From Chrysomallon squamiferum (Eukaryota > Mollusca > Gastropoda > Neomphalida > Peltospiridae): a stretch of DNA of 64,000 nt. A program made the position numbers and the translations under genes. The notes beneath the pieces were generated by a model. The model was given only the letters and a program-made list of their open reading frames with translations, did not search any database and was not told the origin of the DNA. This document shows positions 35,601 through 46,512 of the stretch, piece after piece. Position 1 is the stretch's first letter. Every line of letters starts with the position of its first letter. The stretch covers positions 6,433,280 to 6,497,279 of the forward strand of contig CM022677.1 of the NCBI GenBank assembly GCA_012295275.1, given 5' to 3'.

Positions 35601-36172
35601 ATGTCAGATTCTGAGGATGAGAATGAAGCATTGGAATATGGAAATAATAGTGATTTTTAAAGCAAAGAGAGTGACGATGATGTTGTCAATGATACAAATA
35701 ATAATAACACGAATGCAAATGAAGGTGAAAATTAAAGTGATTCTACTGATAACCACGACCCAGGTGGTGATGTTTTACAATATGTAAGGAGGTGTGGCTG
35801 TTGTAGAGGTGTGGCTACAGAATTCTCAGCTTCAGGTAAACCAGCTTCAGTGGATGAATGACACGAGAGTATCGTGAAAAACAATTCAATCCTAAAGAAC
35901 CACTCAGTCCCAAACATATTCCAGATTCATTCAATAATGAGAGCAGCCCTGCTGACTTGTTGATGTTATTCTGGAATGTTGATTTGTGGCAGCTCTTTGT
36001 TTTCAAAACTAATACAGAACTATCTGATATGATAAAAGATTTTATTATTAATGAATATATTAAGTATACTGCTAACCTTATGTTACATTTATATGTTCTA
36101 TTGTTTAATGTTATTCTTCACTCAGCAATTATACTATCCGATTGGTTAGTGGGACTCCTCAAACCAATATAA
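35601..36172 (+). pseudogene. piggyBac transposase N-terminal relic
   Basis: Begins MSDSEDENEALEYGNNSDF with an acidic run typical of PGBD/piggyBac N-termini, interrupted by stops. After frame changes it gives REYREKQFNPKEPLSPKHIP and SSPADLLMLFWNVDLWQLFV then KTNTEL, matching the family start of the DDE_Tnp_1_7 domain (sP.elF..ff...l...iv..TN). The rest (SDMIKDFII ... LLKPI) does not show the catalytic core, so it is truncated. No TTAA-flanked ends were confirmed. It sits directly after the integrase relic, on the same strand. Confidence 0.68.
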
Positions 36173-36387
36173 AAAATAAAGGAGCTCGAAATGACTCTGA
36201 AAATTATAGACATTATTAATTACATTATTAAGCTGTTCAGGTACATTTTTTACATCTGTACTTAATTCCACATGAAATAAGTATGCAGATGAAACAAACC
36301 TGATTTTAGAAAATATGATGCTTCTTCTTCTTTTATTTTAAAATATAGAAAGTTACAACAAAATAATCAGGTTTGTATAAAAGTAAG

Positions 36388-36393
36388 TGTGTA

Positions 36394-36473
<80 letters not shown>
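36388..36473. repeat. (GT)n(GA)n compound microsatellite
   Basis: About 20 bp of GT followed by about 60 bp of GA repeat. Confidence 0.96.
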
Positions 36474-36475
<2 letters not shown>

Positions 36476-36609
36476 CAGTTATGACACAAGATTCTAATGT
36501 ATGTTACACAATGCAACTTCCTACATTAAATTAAATTAAACTTCATTAGGTTTAGAATATTAAGAAAACAAACTCAAATTCACTGTTCAGTTTTTTTTCT
36601 CTTTTCCAG

Positions 36610-36714
36610 TGGCAGCAGTACAAACTTTATCCTCAGTGCTGGACAGCACCTTCTACTGAAACAACTTCACTAGCCAACATCAGCACATCAATTAGAGCTG
36701 TATGTGCATTCTGA
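36610..36714 (+). other. exon-like 34-codon frame after a strong acceptor-like site
   Basis: TTTTTTTCTCTTTTCCAG is followed in frame by WQQYKLYPQCWTAPSTETTS, LANISTSIRAVCAF and TGA. It is less AT-rich than its surroundings. It could be a terminal exon or a chance frame; no family is recognised and there is no upstream exon. Confidence 0.2.
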
Positions 36715-37020
36715 AAAAAAAAGAAATAAAATAATAAAATAATAAAAATAAATAATGTTTCTGTTATTATTAAAATTTGACTGTTATCAGTTACTCGATT
36801 ATTCAGACACAAAGTGGTGTGGGATATTTTTGGTATACTTTGTATAATTATTATAATGATAATGATGATAATGGTATTAATTTAATTAATTAACAAAACA
36901 ATAGCAAATAAATGATTATTATTATGGTATTTTACAATCAGTAAAGAGTTGTTTCTATAAAATTTATTTCACTTTCTCTAAGAAATAAAAATAAACTAAA
37001 AAAATCACAACTTGGAATTG
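36715..37020. other. AT-rich non-coding stretch
   Basis: A-rich and ATT-rich low complexity; nothing further supported. Confidence 0.4.
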
Positions 37021-37624
37021 TGCAGTCTGCAGTTTCTGTACAGCTGATTCATCCTTCTCCACTGTTGAGAGGTTTCTGAAAACATTCTAACACCGGCCTG
37101 ACACATTAATTGACACCAGGCTGTTGGTTCACATTATCAATAGTCTCTTGTATCCCTTCTTTGGAAAATGACCTGGATTTTTGTGATGATGAAGTAGGGG
37201 ACAGGGACCTGGGTGTATTCATCCCACTCTGAATCAGGTGCAGGACTAGTTTGGTCCTTCGAATGTGCAGCTCAACTTCCTGGCTGTTGTCTTTCCCACT
37301 GTCAGACACAGCGTGTCCAGTCATCTATCAAGTGGTTTTGTTTTGCAGCGTAGCAGATGAAGTGTTTTTTTCCAGCATCAGCTTGTTTTCACAAAACTGC
37401 AGACTTCAGTGGTGCTCTGCTCTTTCCTTCTTGTTACTGTCCATGCTGAATGTAAACCATCGATATATCCATACTATAGTATTCCAGCAGCACTTGCACT
37501 CTACAGTGTGGTTCTGGTCAGTGATTGTGTAGCTGGATGAGAAATTTATAAAATGTTTCACTTGCATCTGATTTTTTGTAGAAACATTCTTTAAATTCAT
37601 TTGGAATATGTTCTCCTTATACAT
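37021..37624 (-). pseudogene. BED zinc-finger relic (hAT-type or ZBED-like)
   Basis: Minus-strand frame 37624-37406 reads KHFINFSSSYTITDQNHTVE then CKCCWNTIVW and FTFSMDSNKKERAEHH, which fits the BED finger pattern W.yF ... v.C..C ... S.mh.HLkrkH (C-x2-C near TVECKCC and a terminal His pair, with the first His position replaced by Asn). After a stop the frame continues CENKLMLEKNTSS and, from 37324, DNSQEVELHIRRTKL and SPTSSSQKSRSFSKEGI. BED fingers are common at the N-terminus of hAT transposases and domesticated ZBED genes. No hAT catalytic core follows. Stops show it is decayed. Confidence 0.5.
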
Positions 37625-37659
37625 TCTGCAATATCCATGCCACTGATGATTTTAATTTG

Positions 37660-38727
37660 TCCTGGAAAACATGAAAAATAAATAAATATTAGTAATGATA
37701 TGAAAAAGCAAATGAATAATAATAATAAATGCCTTATACATTCTTAGGTTTATACTGTATGAGTTGATCATGTTGTAAATTATTATAACAAATAATTTTA
37801 CATATGAAATAACCTGGTCACATTTTTCTTTTATTTGTATTCATCTTTATTAGTTTTTAACATTAACATAGAGCTATATAGGTATTTAACTTTAATAATA
37901 TGAAAGAATTTAGGACCCCGGCCATTATAAACTTTAATATGGTTAAAAAAAAAAAAATCATTTAATGGATAGAGGAAGTAAGCAATTTAACATAAATCTT
38001 TAAAAAAATAAATCGTAAATAAACTGACGGAAAACAACCTGCCAAACAAAATCAGTATATTTTCTTTTAATAGTTTTATTTTTATAATAAAAAAAAAAAA
38101 AAAAAAAATCATTGACGTAAACTTCAAATAAACGGTGTTGTTATTTTTTCCCCTACTTTCTCTTTCTTTTTAATCACAGAGCTTACAGTTCACACTACAA
38201 TAAGTTGCTCTTACGTCTACAAATCGTGCTGGTGATGGGTACTGAAATTACTTCTTAATTTTGTTATACTGTACAAATCGACAAATGGATCATTGAAAAT
38301 AAGTTGCTGAAAGATTGATGTTCATCAAACACAGAGACACACATAGATAGAGAGACCAGGATGAATTACATTTAGTTGTAAACTGAGGGACATGTTGGAT
38401 GAAGCGATCGAGATCAGAGATGATTTGATGTCTTTTTGTTTGACGGATAGATAGACCGAGCAAGAGACCTTCATATGGATTAATAGGAAAATAGATATAT
38501 ATACCATAGATAGATAAACAGACAGACAGATAGATTAGATAGACTGAAAATGAAAAAGGTTGATATGTCCCTGTCATAGTTTGTATTGAGTTAATAAAAG
38601 AATATCAGCCTGATCTCGCGCCCACTCAACTTTTCCTTTATAACATCTTACATTTCATCGATTATAGAGAAGACCTGAATACTGGGAAATATAGAGCGTA
38701 CGTTCAGTTTATTTTAATTTTTTAAAG

Positions 38728-38784
<57 letters not shown>

Positions 38785-40170
38785 AACAAATAGAAGAAAA
38801 CTCAAATAATATTCCATTATGTACACAAAGTTATCAAGTTTGTTTTGTAAAACTATAAATCATAACATAAATCATAAACAAGTAAAAATAAGATGATATT
38901 TTTAATTAAGGATACCGCTATTGACAGTCTAAATAATGTTTGTGAAAGAAAAATATATCTAATAAAAATAGTTTAATAAACTTCAAAATGTTGATGAATT
39001 TCAGATTAATCAAATTATTTCTCGTAGTAAAATAAAAGGTCAATTTAAATTTGATAATAATAAATTTGACAAACTTGAACTCAACTTAATTTTTTAATTA
39101 CAGTCATTAAAGGGTGTACATCAGCGCAATTTGTATAGTGTAATATACTTTACATTTTTTATTATACCTGAAAGTCTCTTATTACATTAGATATAACCGC
39201 TTCACCAGTCATAATCAATATAACAGTGAAGCAGACACCATAGTTGTCAGTCCTCCCTTTTTCTGTAAAAACGGAAGCTACCTATGTATGTTTGACGCTA
39301 TTCTCTTAGTTTCATTAGAACTGTTCTGAGTACGGATATAAAAATTACTTCGAATTTTTTATTAAGCCGCGTGAAATTATCAGATAAATCAGATTTATTC
39401 TTAGTTTATTGTTTCTGTCGAGATAAAAACTAAATACTTCTTTTAAAAAAGTATATAATAATGATAATAATGATTTATTTATAATGTAATTGCATGAGAA
39501 ATCGTGAACTTTTATCACAGTTAACTAAAGAATATCGCTATTTGCACTGATAATGTTACCCAAAAATAAGACCCTTGTTTTATCATGTCTGTATTATTTA
39601 TATGGCATTTTAACATTATATTAATTAGAGATTATAGGTTATATTATTGAATAAATATGGAATCTCATTCTTGATTATTAACTTACTTTTAGATGTGTTT
39701 AAGGAAAATTAATGATATATTCTTAATTACATAATTTGATAAATACTAGCTGAATTTTAGATTAATGATGTAATTTCATCTAGAGAGAGAGATGTAAATT
39801 GTGTCGCGGAATGTCATGTTACAGCGATCATAAAACACATATGAGGAAAACGTCCCAAAATAAATAGTTGGGTATTTTAAAGAAGTTATTTGATTCAGAT
39901 GGACTTTTTTATATTTAATCATATCAAAATGATTTAAAAATATTAAAATATATTTAATCATATCAACATTATTTAAACATATTAAAATATATTTAATCAT
40001 ATCAACATATATTTAATCATATCAAAATATGCTTAAACATATCAAAATATACTTAACTGTTTCAAAATATATTTAATTATATCTGAATATGTTTGTCTTA
40101 AACGTTTTATTTGCTACTATGTAGCCACGTACTTACCTTCTAATTAACGGTTCTATTTTGTAAACTCTTC
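37660..40170. other. AT-rich non-coding stretch with simple repeats
   Basis: Poly-A near 38088-38108, GATA-type sequence at about 38345-38545, (TTA)n at about 38728-38782 and a 20-36-bp AT tandem unit TATTTAATCATATCAA(C/A)AT repeated about six times at about 39910-40085. No gene recognised. Confidence 0.55.
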
Positions 40171-40255
40171 AGAACATGAAATATGTTTCATTATTTTCTG
40201 CAAATGATTATGTGCGTGTGTGCGTGTGTCTGTGTGTCCATATCTATCTCTATAA

Positions 40256-40645
40256 AAATGTAACCGTATCTTACTTAAATTTATTTTGTGAATACGAATG
40301 TGTACGTAAAGTGCCTTTTGAAAACTGCGAATGTGAAAAAGGACTCAATATTTGTATTGAAAAATGTACGCAAACTAATAAAAATATGTTCCTTATATAA
40401 ATTCAGGTCTTTTGTTTTATGATTTACAGTCAGCGATCAAGTGGGTTAAGAGAATTTACATTATCCTCACTTGAAGAAATCACAGTTGTTTCACTCGAGT
40501 GTTTACAATAATCATGTTCTATGAAAAATGATATATTTTCAGAGATAGGTTTGATGCTGAAGTTTGCATTTGTTTAGCCAACACAGCACTGATTTTCTGA
40601 GACTACTGGGTTCAAGATAAATAAACTGTAATGAAAATTACAAAC
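40256..40645 (+). repeat. interspersed repeat R3, copy B
   Basis: Direct-orientation partner of 7740-8130 (see there), with scattered substitutions and one or two small indels, for example CAGTTGTTTCACTCGAGTG against CAGTTGTTTTCACACCAGTG. Confidence 0.8.
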
Positions 40646-40679
40646 AACTTTTCTTGCGTTCAAATCCTATACTAAAATG

Positions 40680-41070
40680 TATTATTACTATTTCTATTAA
40701 TATCACCATAGTTGCTGTCCTTGTTCCTAGCTTTGTTGTGTAATTCTCATTATTGTTTTGCGCTTTTTATTAGTCATTACTCATTTTTTCTGAGTATTAA
40801 ATTGTATTATTGTAATTTCTATTAATGTCGCCGTCGTTGCCGTCGTACCGACATAGTTCCTAACGTAGTTATTAGAGCGCTTCTCATTGTTCTTCTTTTT
40901 TTTGTTTTTATCACCTATTATTCTTATTTCTTATTTTTGCGCATCCTGTATTAAAATATATTATTAATATATCTTTATTATTAGTGTTAACGTTGGAGAC
41001 GCTGCTGTCGTACCTGTGTTGTCCTTTAAGGTTGGTGTTTATTATTCTTTTTCGCATTTTATGATTCTTA
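40680..41070 (+). repeat. degenerate ~149-bp satellite, array 2
   Basis: Units contain TTAATGTCGCCGTCGTTGCC, then GTTCCTAACGTAGTTATT, TTATTCTTA and a GCGCATCCTGTATTAAAATA block, with about 135-150 bp between equivalent points (GTTCCTAGC at about 40724, GTTCCTAACG at about 40856). Same family as 2280-2995 (reverse) and 55200-55990 (same strand). Confidence 0.75.
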
Positions 41071-42030
41071 CTTTCCTGCAGTGCGTATCCAGTACTGAAA
41101 TTACTGTCATTATTACTGATATTACCACTAATTTACTGCTATTTCTACTAATCTGCCGCCGTTTCTTTGTCGATACTATCGCCATTACTACTAATCTCTC
41201 ACTGTTACTTCAGCAATACTACTTCTGGTACTACTAATCTCTCACTGTTACTTCAGCAATACTACTTCTGGTACTACTAATGTGTCACTGTTACTTCAGC
41301 AATACTACTTCTATTACTATTAATCTGTCAGTTACTTCATCGATACTTTTGATATTACTACTAATCTGTCACTGTTACTGCGTGAATACTATTGTTATTA
41401 CTACTAATCTGCCTGTATTACATCAGTGATACTACTGATATTACTACTAATCTACAAGTGTTACTTTAGGGATACTACTGTTATCACTACTAATCTACCA
41501 CTTACTTTAGTGATACTACTGATATGTCAATGTTACTTCAGTGATACTATCGATATTACTGCTAATCTGCCACTGTTACTTCAGCAATATTACTGCTATT
41601 ACTACTAATATGTCACTGTTACTTCAGCGATACTACTGCTATTGTTACTAATCTACCATTGTTATTCAGCGATACTACTGATATTACTCCTAATCACTTT
41701 TACTTCAGCAATACCACTGCTATTATTACTAATCTGTCAGTTACTTCAGCAATACTACGCTATTATTACTAATCTGTCACTGTTACATCAGCCATACTAC
41801 TAATATTACCACTAATCCGTGACTGTTACTTCAGAGATATTACTGATATTACTACTAATATGTCACTGTTATTTCAGCCATACTACTGATATTACTACTA
41901 ATCTGTCATTAATATTTCAGCCATACTACTGATATTACTACTAATCTGTCATTAATATTACTAATATTTCAGCCATACTACTGATATTACTACTAATCTG
42001 TCACTGTTATTTCAACCATACTACTGATAT
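41071..42030. repeat. ~43-bp tandem repeat array, about 20 copies
   Basis: The unit is close to ACTACTAATCTGTCACTGTT followed by ACTTCAGCAATACTACTGAT and ATT. Two neighbouring copies at about 41227 and 41270 are exactly 43 bp apart; others vary by a few bases. The array directly follows the satellite array, and TTACTTCAG/TACTACTGATATTACT suggests growth from a TAC-type microsatellite. Confidence 0.88.
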
Positions 42031-42573
42031 ATAAATGGAATATAAAACATGCATTATAACTTTAGAAATGTGCTGTTTAATGCTTTACTGTTGTGGTTAT
42101 CAATATACCTAATGTAATTCATTAGCCATAAAGTTCCACTAAATCATTAACAACTGAATGTTTTTGTTTTTATGTGGGTTTTTTTTTTTTTGGTTTTTTT
42201 AAGAGAAATCCTTAATATTATTTGAGTCATTTTTCACTTTTGTAGGCAGAGAAGTATAATTATTGCTTGTTACGTGGACACAAGACATTTGTTTCACATG
42301 CTTCTTGAAGATTCCTCTTCGTATCTGTGCATGTTCGTATCTCAAATCTTATTCTAATGCTCTACCACGTTTCACTACAACTACCCAGTCTATGAAGTGT
42401 CCATGCAGACCAGGCACCATCAACTATAAGCGTGAAATTAAAGAATAAATAAATTAATATTAAAAACAAATATATTAAAAATGAATTAAATATTCTTTAA
42501 TTGCGCTTGAATATTAAATATTCTTAAATATCTTTAAGACAGGTTATTGATCAGACATGCAAAATTATCTATG
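42031..42573. other. non-coding stretch
   Basis: AT-rich sequence with a T-run near 42180. A 61-codon open frame at 42263-42448 shows no domain. Nothing else supported. Confidence 0.4.
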
Positions 42574-42581
42574 AATTAATG

Positions 42582-43440
42582 CAGTGGTTCTCAATCACTT
42601 TTTGCCAACGGCACACCTGGCTAAATATATATGAAAAATATTTGAATTTTGCAAAATAAAAACATGGCAAATCATAGACGGCATACAACCGTACACACAG
42701 ACTAGTCATAGACACATAGAATAACTCAAACTAAATAAAGAAAAACACAGCTATACTTTATTGCCTGGCTTTTTTTCATAATTTCCTGTGTTTGGTCGAA
42801 TATGAGACAGACACACCCTCATTTCTGCTTTCGTTGTAGTAATATCTCGAGCTTCATGTTTTTGATGTTGCATAATTCACATATATAAGTAGTTGAAAAT
42901 TCTAATAAAATTGCTAAAACTTTTTTACATAATATGGGATACACCTCTTGTATTGAAATCCAAAATGAATCAATGGGCAGAGTCGAATGTTTTAATTTTA
43001 AGGTCATTAGAAAGGGCGGCCAATTCTTCTTCTTCCTGTAACTCAAGTTCAATGTTGGAAGAATGATTTATGAAAGGATCTCTAATCCAATCATACTTTT
43101 CTGTCTTTAATGACGGAAATTTATTGTTAATGCTTTCGTCCAGGGCTGTCAGATGAGTAAACACAATAGCGATCACTTCTCTAATGCAGGTAGAACGCAT
43201 ATCAAGATTGCCAGTGATTGCTCTTTTTTTTTCCAAATCACTATTTTCTTTTTGAGGGCAACTAACTTGTCTGTTGAAGTGAGAATATTTTCGTTTTTAC
43301 CTTGCATTCTACTGTTTGTTTTATTTTGGGATCACGTGGTTTTTCGCATTTTCTTAGTGTGCCATTCAAAATTTTGCGGCACGCATAGGAAGATCTCGTG
43401 GCACATCTGTGCGCCGCAGCACACTGGTTTAGAATCACTG
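42582..43440 (-). mobile_element. hAT (Charlie-like) transposon with perfect 8-bp target duplication
   Basis: Left end CAGTGGTTCTCAATCAC; right end on the opposite strand CAGTGATTCTAAACCAG, the CAGTG(G/A)TTCT form of Charlie-type hAT elements. The 8 bases AATTAATG lie directly outside both ends (42574-42581 and 43441-43448), the exact hAT target-site signature. The 859-bp element keeps only the C-terminal part of its transposase, so it is an internally deleted, non-autonomous copy. The right sub-terminal region is GC-rich (GGCACATCTGTGCGCCGCAG). Confidence 0.94.
42819..43236 (-). pseudogene. hAT transposase C-terminal dimerisation domain relic
   Basis: From 43236 the frame gives FTHLTALDESINNKFPSLKT, then YDWIRDPFINHS and EEEELAALSNDLKIKTF. 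After a frameshift near 43000 it gives IDSFWISIQEVYPILCKKVL, AILLEFSTTYICEL and MKLEILLQRK. These match the hAT C-terminal pattern (L..hL..L...f ... wirnPF ... eEl.eL..d..lk..F ... FW......yP.l...al..Ll.F.stYlCE ... K...R.rL). The catalytic RNase H-like core and BED finger are missing. It belongs to the element around it and cannot catalyse transposition. Confidence 0.88.
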
Positions 43441-43448
43441 AATTAATG

Positions 43449-43915
43449 TTATACTGATCATGTTATAAGGCAGAATATTGATAAACATTATTTACACCTC
43501 AAAGTATTTGTGTAAACTGTTTAACAAATATAAATTGATTGACAAGATAAATATATGTAATTATTTAAAATCATATTACAAAACTCATTTTTAAAATCTC
43601 TAATAATGCTTTCAGGAAGCACTGGATTGGAAAATGGATGAAAAACAAATAAAAAAATAAATACAGAAATGCACAGCTTAATTTATGTTTGTTGTGTATG
43701 TGTGTTTTTGTACGCAAATGTGTGCACCAACACCAATCATGGATTCAGATCCTGAAGTCACTATCAGTAATTGCAATATATGATCACTAGATAAGTTTCT
43801 ATATTTTCAGTCGGTAAACAAAAACGATATTACTTTTTTTTAATATTTAATTACCAGTTTAATCTTAAAAGCCCCTAGTGCTTGTACAAACTTCAGCCTG
43901 TGTTTATCAGTAGCT
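43449..43915. other. non-coding stretch
   Basis: AT-rich; no gene or bounded element recognised. Confidence 0.4.
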
Positions 43916-43919
43916 CCAT

Positions 43920-44132
43920 CCATATGCAGGACAGACAGTCGGTGTGTGGGTGACTAGGGCAGGGGGGTGGATAGGATAAAAGCGGGTGAGCTTAGGGTCC
44001 CGGACAGAAAAGGTGAGTTGAACATATGCCCTCCCGCCCTACCCCGGAAGCACGTGCTGTCTGCCAGGGGAAAGTGTTCTATTTTTATCTATCAGCCCCC
44101 TGCCCTAGTCCCCGGCATTTTTACCCATATGG
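43920..44132. mobile_element. GC-rich foldback (hairpin) element
   Basis: The two ends are inverted: CCATATG... on the left and ...CCATATGG on the right, with a perfect 15-bp inverted match GACTAGGGCAGGGGG at 43952-43966 against 44096-44110 and further partial matches (TG.ATAGGATAAAA / TGATAGATAAAAA). Length is 213 bp, and GC content is far above the surroundings. No protein. It resembles a MITE or foldback element; no target duplication was confirmed. Confidence 0.7.
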
Positions 44133-44149
44133 ATAATTAGCGTACGTAA

Positions 44150-44485
44150 GCTTAGTGAGTACATCTAAAGTAAGGCAAAAGTTGAGAGCACATCTCACTA
44201 AAGGGAGATAACTCTAATCGATATAATTTTTACTTTATTTAGTGAGTACATGTCACGTAAGGGAGATAACTGTAATCGATACAATTTTCACTTTGCTTAG
44301 TGAGTACATCTCACATAAGGGACATAACTCTAATCTATGTTTGTGAACACATATCACTAAAGGGTGATAAGTCTAATCGATATAATTTTTAATTTGTTTA
44401 CTGAGTACATCTCATGTAAGGGACCTAACTCTAATCCATGTTTGTGAGCACATATCACTAAACTGTAATCAATATAGCCTTTACT
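44150..44485. repeat. tandem repeat of the GGGAGATAACTC family
   Basis: Units of about 60-65 bp carry AAGGGAGATAACTCTAATCG, ATATAATTTTTACTTT and TTAGTGAGTACATCTCAC; about five copies, some with GGGACATAACTC. The core AAGGGAGATAACTCTA is a motif I know as frequent in mollusc genomes. Confidence 0.82.
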
Positions 44486-44540
44486 TCGCCGAGTAAACTC
44501 CTCCCACCTCTGGTGACACATCATGGGGTATGACCATGTA

Positions 44541-44779
44541 ACAGGGTGGCCCAGATGTAACCGAACCTGAATTGTTATGAAAAGTTACAGTTAAATGAAA
44601 CAAATTTTATTTCAAATAGTTACAGCAAATGTTCAAAATGCAAACCATTATTTGTAATACAATGATGACATCGTTCAATGGTTGATTCAGTTACTTTTTT
44701 GCACATTTCCGTGAAGCAGACTTGAAATCAATGATCATCGATTGACCTTTCGGGTTCGGTTACATATGGGCCATCCTGT
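44541..44779 (-). mobile_element. mariner/Tc1-type MITE with transposase C-terminus trace
   Basis: Ends are inverted: ACAGGGTGGCCCAGATGTAA at the left and, on the other strand, ACAGGATGGCCCATATGTAA at the right, about 30 bp in all with three mismatches (ending CCGAACC(T/C)GAA). TA lies beside the left end; the right end is followed by ATA. Between them, minus-strand translation gives TESTIERCHHCITNNGLHFE then HLL and a stop, the C-terminal nGghFEh signature of mariner-type transposases. At about 240 bp it is a deletion derivative. Confidence 0.82.
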
Positions 44780-44988
44780 ATAAAGAAAGTGATGTTTCCA
44801 CAATATTTCGTAGATGAATCTGGAATCGGAAAGTACTGCTGATGTCTCCAAAAACGCTGAGATTCAATCACACGATCTCACGCACATGAACATGCTTACA
44901 AGAAACATTATAGTTTCAACTTGGTTAAACTCTTTTTTTTTTATTATTGTTCTGCTGTTACAATCTTCTATATTGAATAAAAAATGTC

Positions 44989-45477
44989 TTAATAATAGTT
45001 ACCAGCGAATATATTCACAAATAGAGTTATTTCCCTTTAATATGAAAACGAATACTTTCTTGGATGGCGTTATCTCCCCTTTCTTACATTATAAAAGGGT
45101 TTATCAGATAACTCTATATAGGAACATGTTCGTTTTAACCTGAATAATCAAGGATAAGAATGTACCAAACGGGACATAACTCTATCCGAGAGGTTATTCG
45201 TTTTCACGTTAAAGGGAGATAACTCTATCTAGGAATATGTTCATTTTAACCTGAATAATCAACGAGAAAAATGTATCAAAGGGGTCATAACTCTATCCGA
45301 AAGGTTATTCGTTTTCATGTTAAAGGGAGATAACTATATAGGAATATGTTCGTTTTAACCTGAATAATCAAGGAGAAAAATGTACCAAACGGGACATAAC
45401 TCTATCCGAGAGATCATTCGTTTTCATCTGAAAGGGAGATAACTCTATATGTCAATATATTCGCTTGGGATTATTAA
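44989..45477. mobile_element. foldback element of the GGGAGATAACTC family
   Basis: Left arm (44989-45040) reads TTAATAATAGTTACCAGCGA, ATATATTCACAAATAGAGTT, ATTTCCCTTT; the right arm (45429-45477) is its inverse, AAAGGGAGATAACTCTATAT, GTCAATATATTCGC, TTATTAA. Between the arms an ~95-bp unit (ACCTGAATAATCAAGGA, ACATAACTCTATCCGA, GTTATTCGTTTTCA) is repeated about three times at about 45130-45430. The interior therefore consists of tandem and inverted copies of one motif. The short open frames crossing it are repeat shadows. Confidence 0.75.
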
Positions 45478-45899
45478 TGTTCAGGTATATTTTCAACCAT
45501 TGGAATCCAATACTTTAATTGAATTTAATTAGTGGACACTGTTTAATCATTTGACAAGTATTTTAAATAATGAATGCTTTTTACATTAAAATTATAGATC
45601 AGATGGAAATATTTATAGTATATTCTTTATTTGTTATATTAATATATCAATATCTAAAAGGTAAATAACGTCTTTTTTATATTAATAATAATAATTCAAT
45701 GTTGAAAATATCTAATTTGTTGAAATCTAAAATTTACAAAAAGAAAATTTATATTTTGATATAACTCTGAACTTGAAATATGATAAGGATAGTGAGAACT
45801 TAAAAATACAAGAATTGTTTTCTACATTATACTTTTGTCCGATGGTAAAAGGAGAAACAAATGAATATTTGTTTATATTAAATATAATAAACAATAAAA

Positions 45900-46030
45900 T
45901 ATTTCTTAATAATAGTTACCAGCGAATATATTCACAAATAGAGTTATTTTCCTTTAATATGAAAACGAATACTTTCTCGGATGGAGTTATCTCCCCTTTC
46001 TTACATTTAAAAAAGGGTTTATCAGAATTA
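45900..46030 (+). repeat. second copy of the foldback left arm
   Basis: Near-identical to 44983-45110 (AGTTACCAGCGAATATATTC through GTTATCTCCCCTTTCTTACA), with only a few substitutions. No right arm follows, so it is a solo or truncated copy. Its high similarity suggests a recent local duplication. Confidence 0.85.
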
Positions 46031-46440
46031 CTTGATATGAAATCAGTTTGTGGAAATATGTGAATAGAAGATTCATCAAAGTTTGTGAAAATATTTAATG
46101 TAATAAAAAAATGTATTATTGATTGATTCTGCCACTATTTGTTATTTTTCGTTTAATATTATTATCAAAATTATCAAACAATTATTTCATAATTTAATAT
46201 ATATTTTTAACATTTAATTTCATATCATTTCTTTACCACTTAACTAAATGAATTAAATGAAACAGAAATCTAAATTACAAAATATATCATTATTTTTGTT
46301 TTATTTCCTTTTTCAAAATTTGTTTTGTTGTTGTTAATGTTGTTATCCATTATCATCGTTATATTCATTCCTATTATTAATGGACAACACAATTATTTCC
46401 ATTAGACTACTTTGTCTATGAAATTTACTAATTATTATTA
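46031..46440. other. AT-rich non-coding stretch
   Basis: Nothing supported beyond AT-rich sequence. Confidence 0.4.
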
Positions 46441-46447
46441 TTATTAT

Positions 46448-46509
<62 letters not shown>

Positions 46510-46512
46510 TCT
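46432..46512. repeat. (TTA)n followed by (GTA)n microsatellite
   Basis: About 17 bp of TTA then about 62 bp of perfect GTA repeat. Confidence 0.97.

Noticed and set aside
44814-46063. Two open frames sharing LNNSYQRIYSQIELF, looking like a duplicated gene
   Set aside because: The shared part is exactly the foldback left arm and its solo copy; the flanks differ and there is no conserved frame beyond the repeat.
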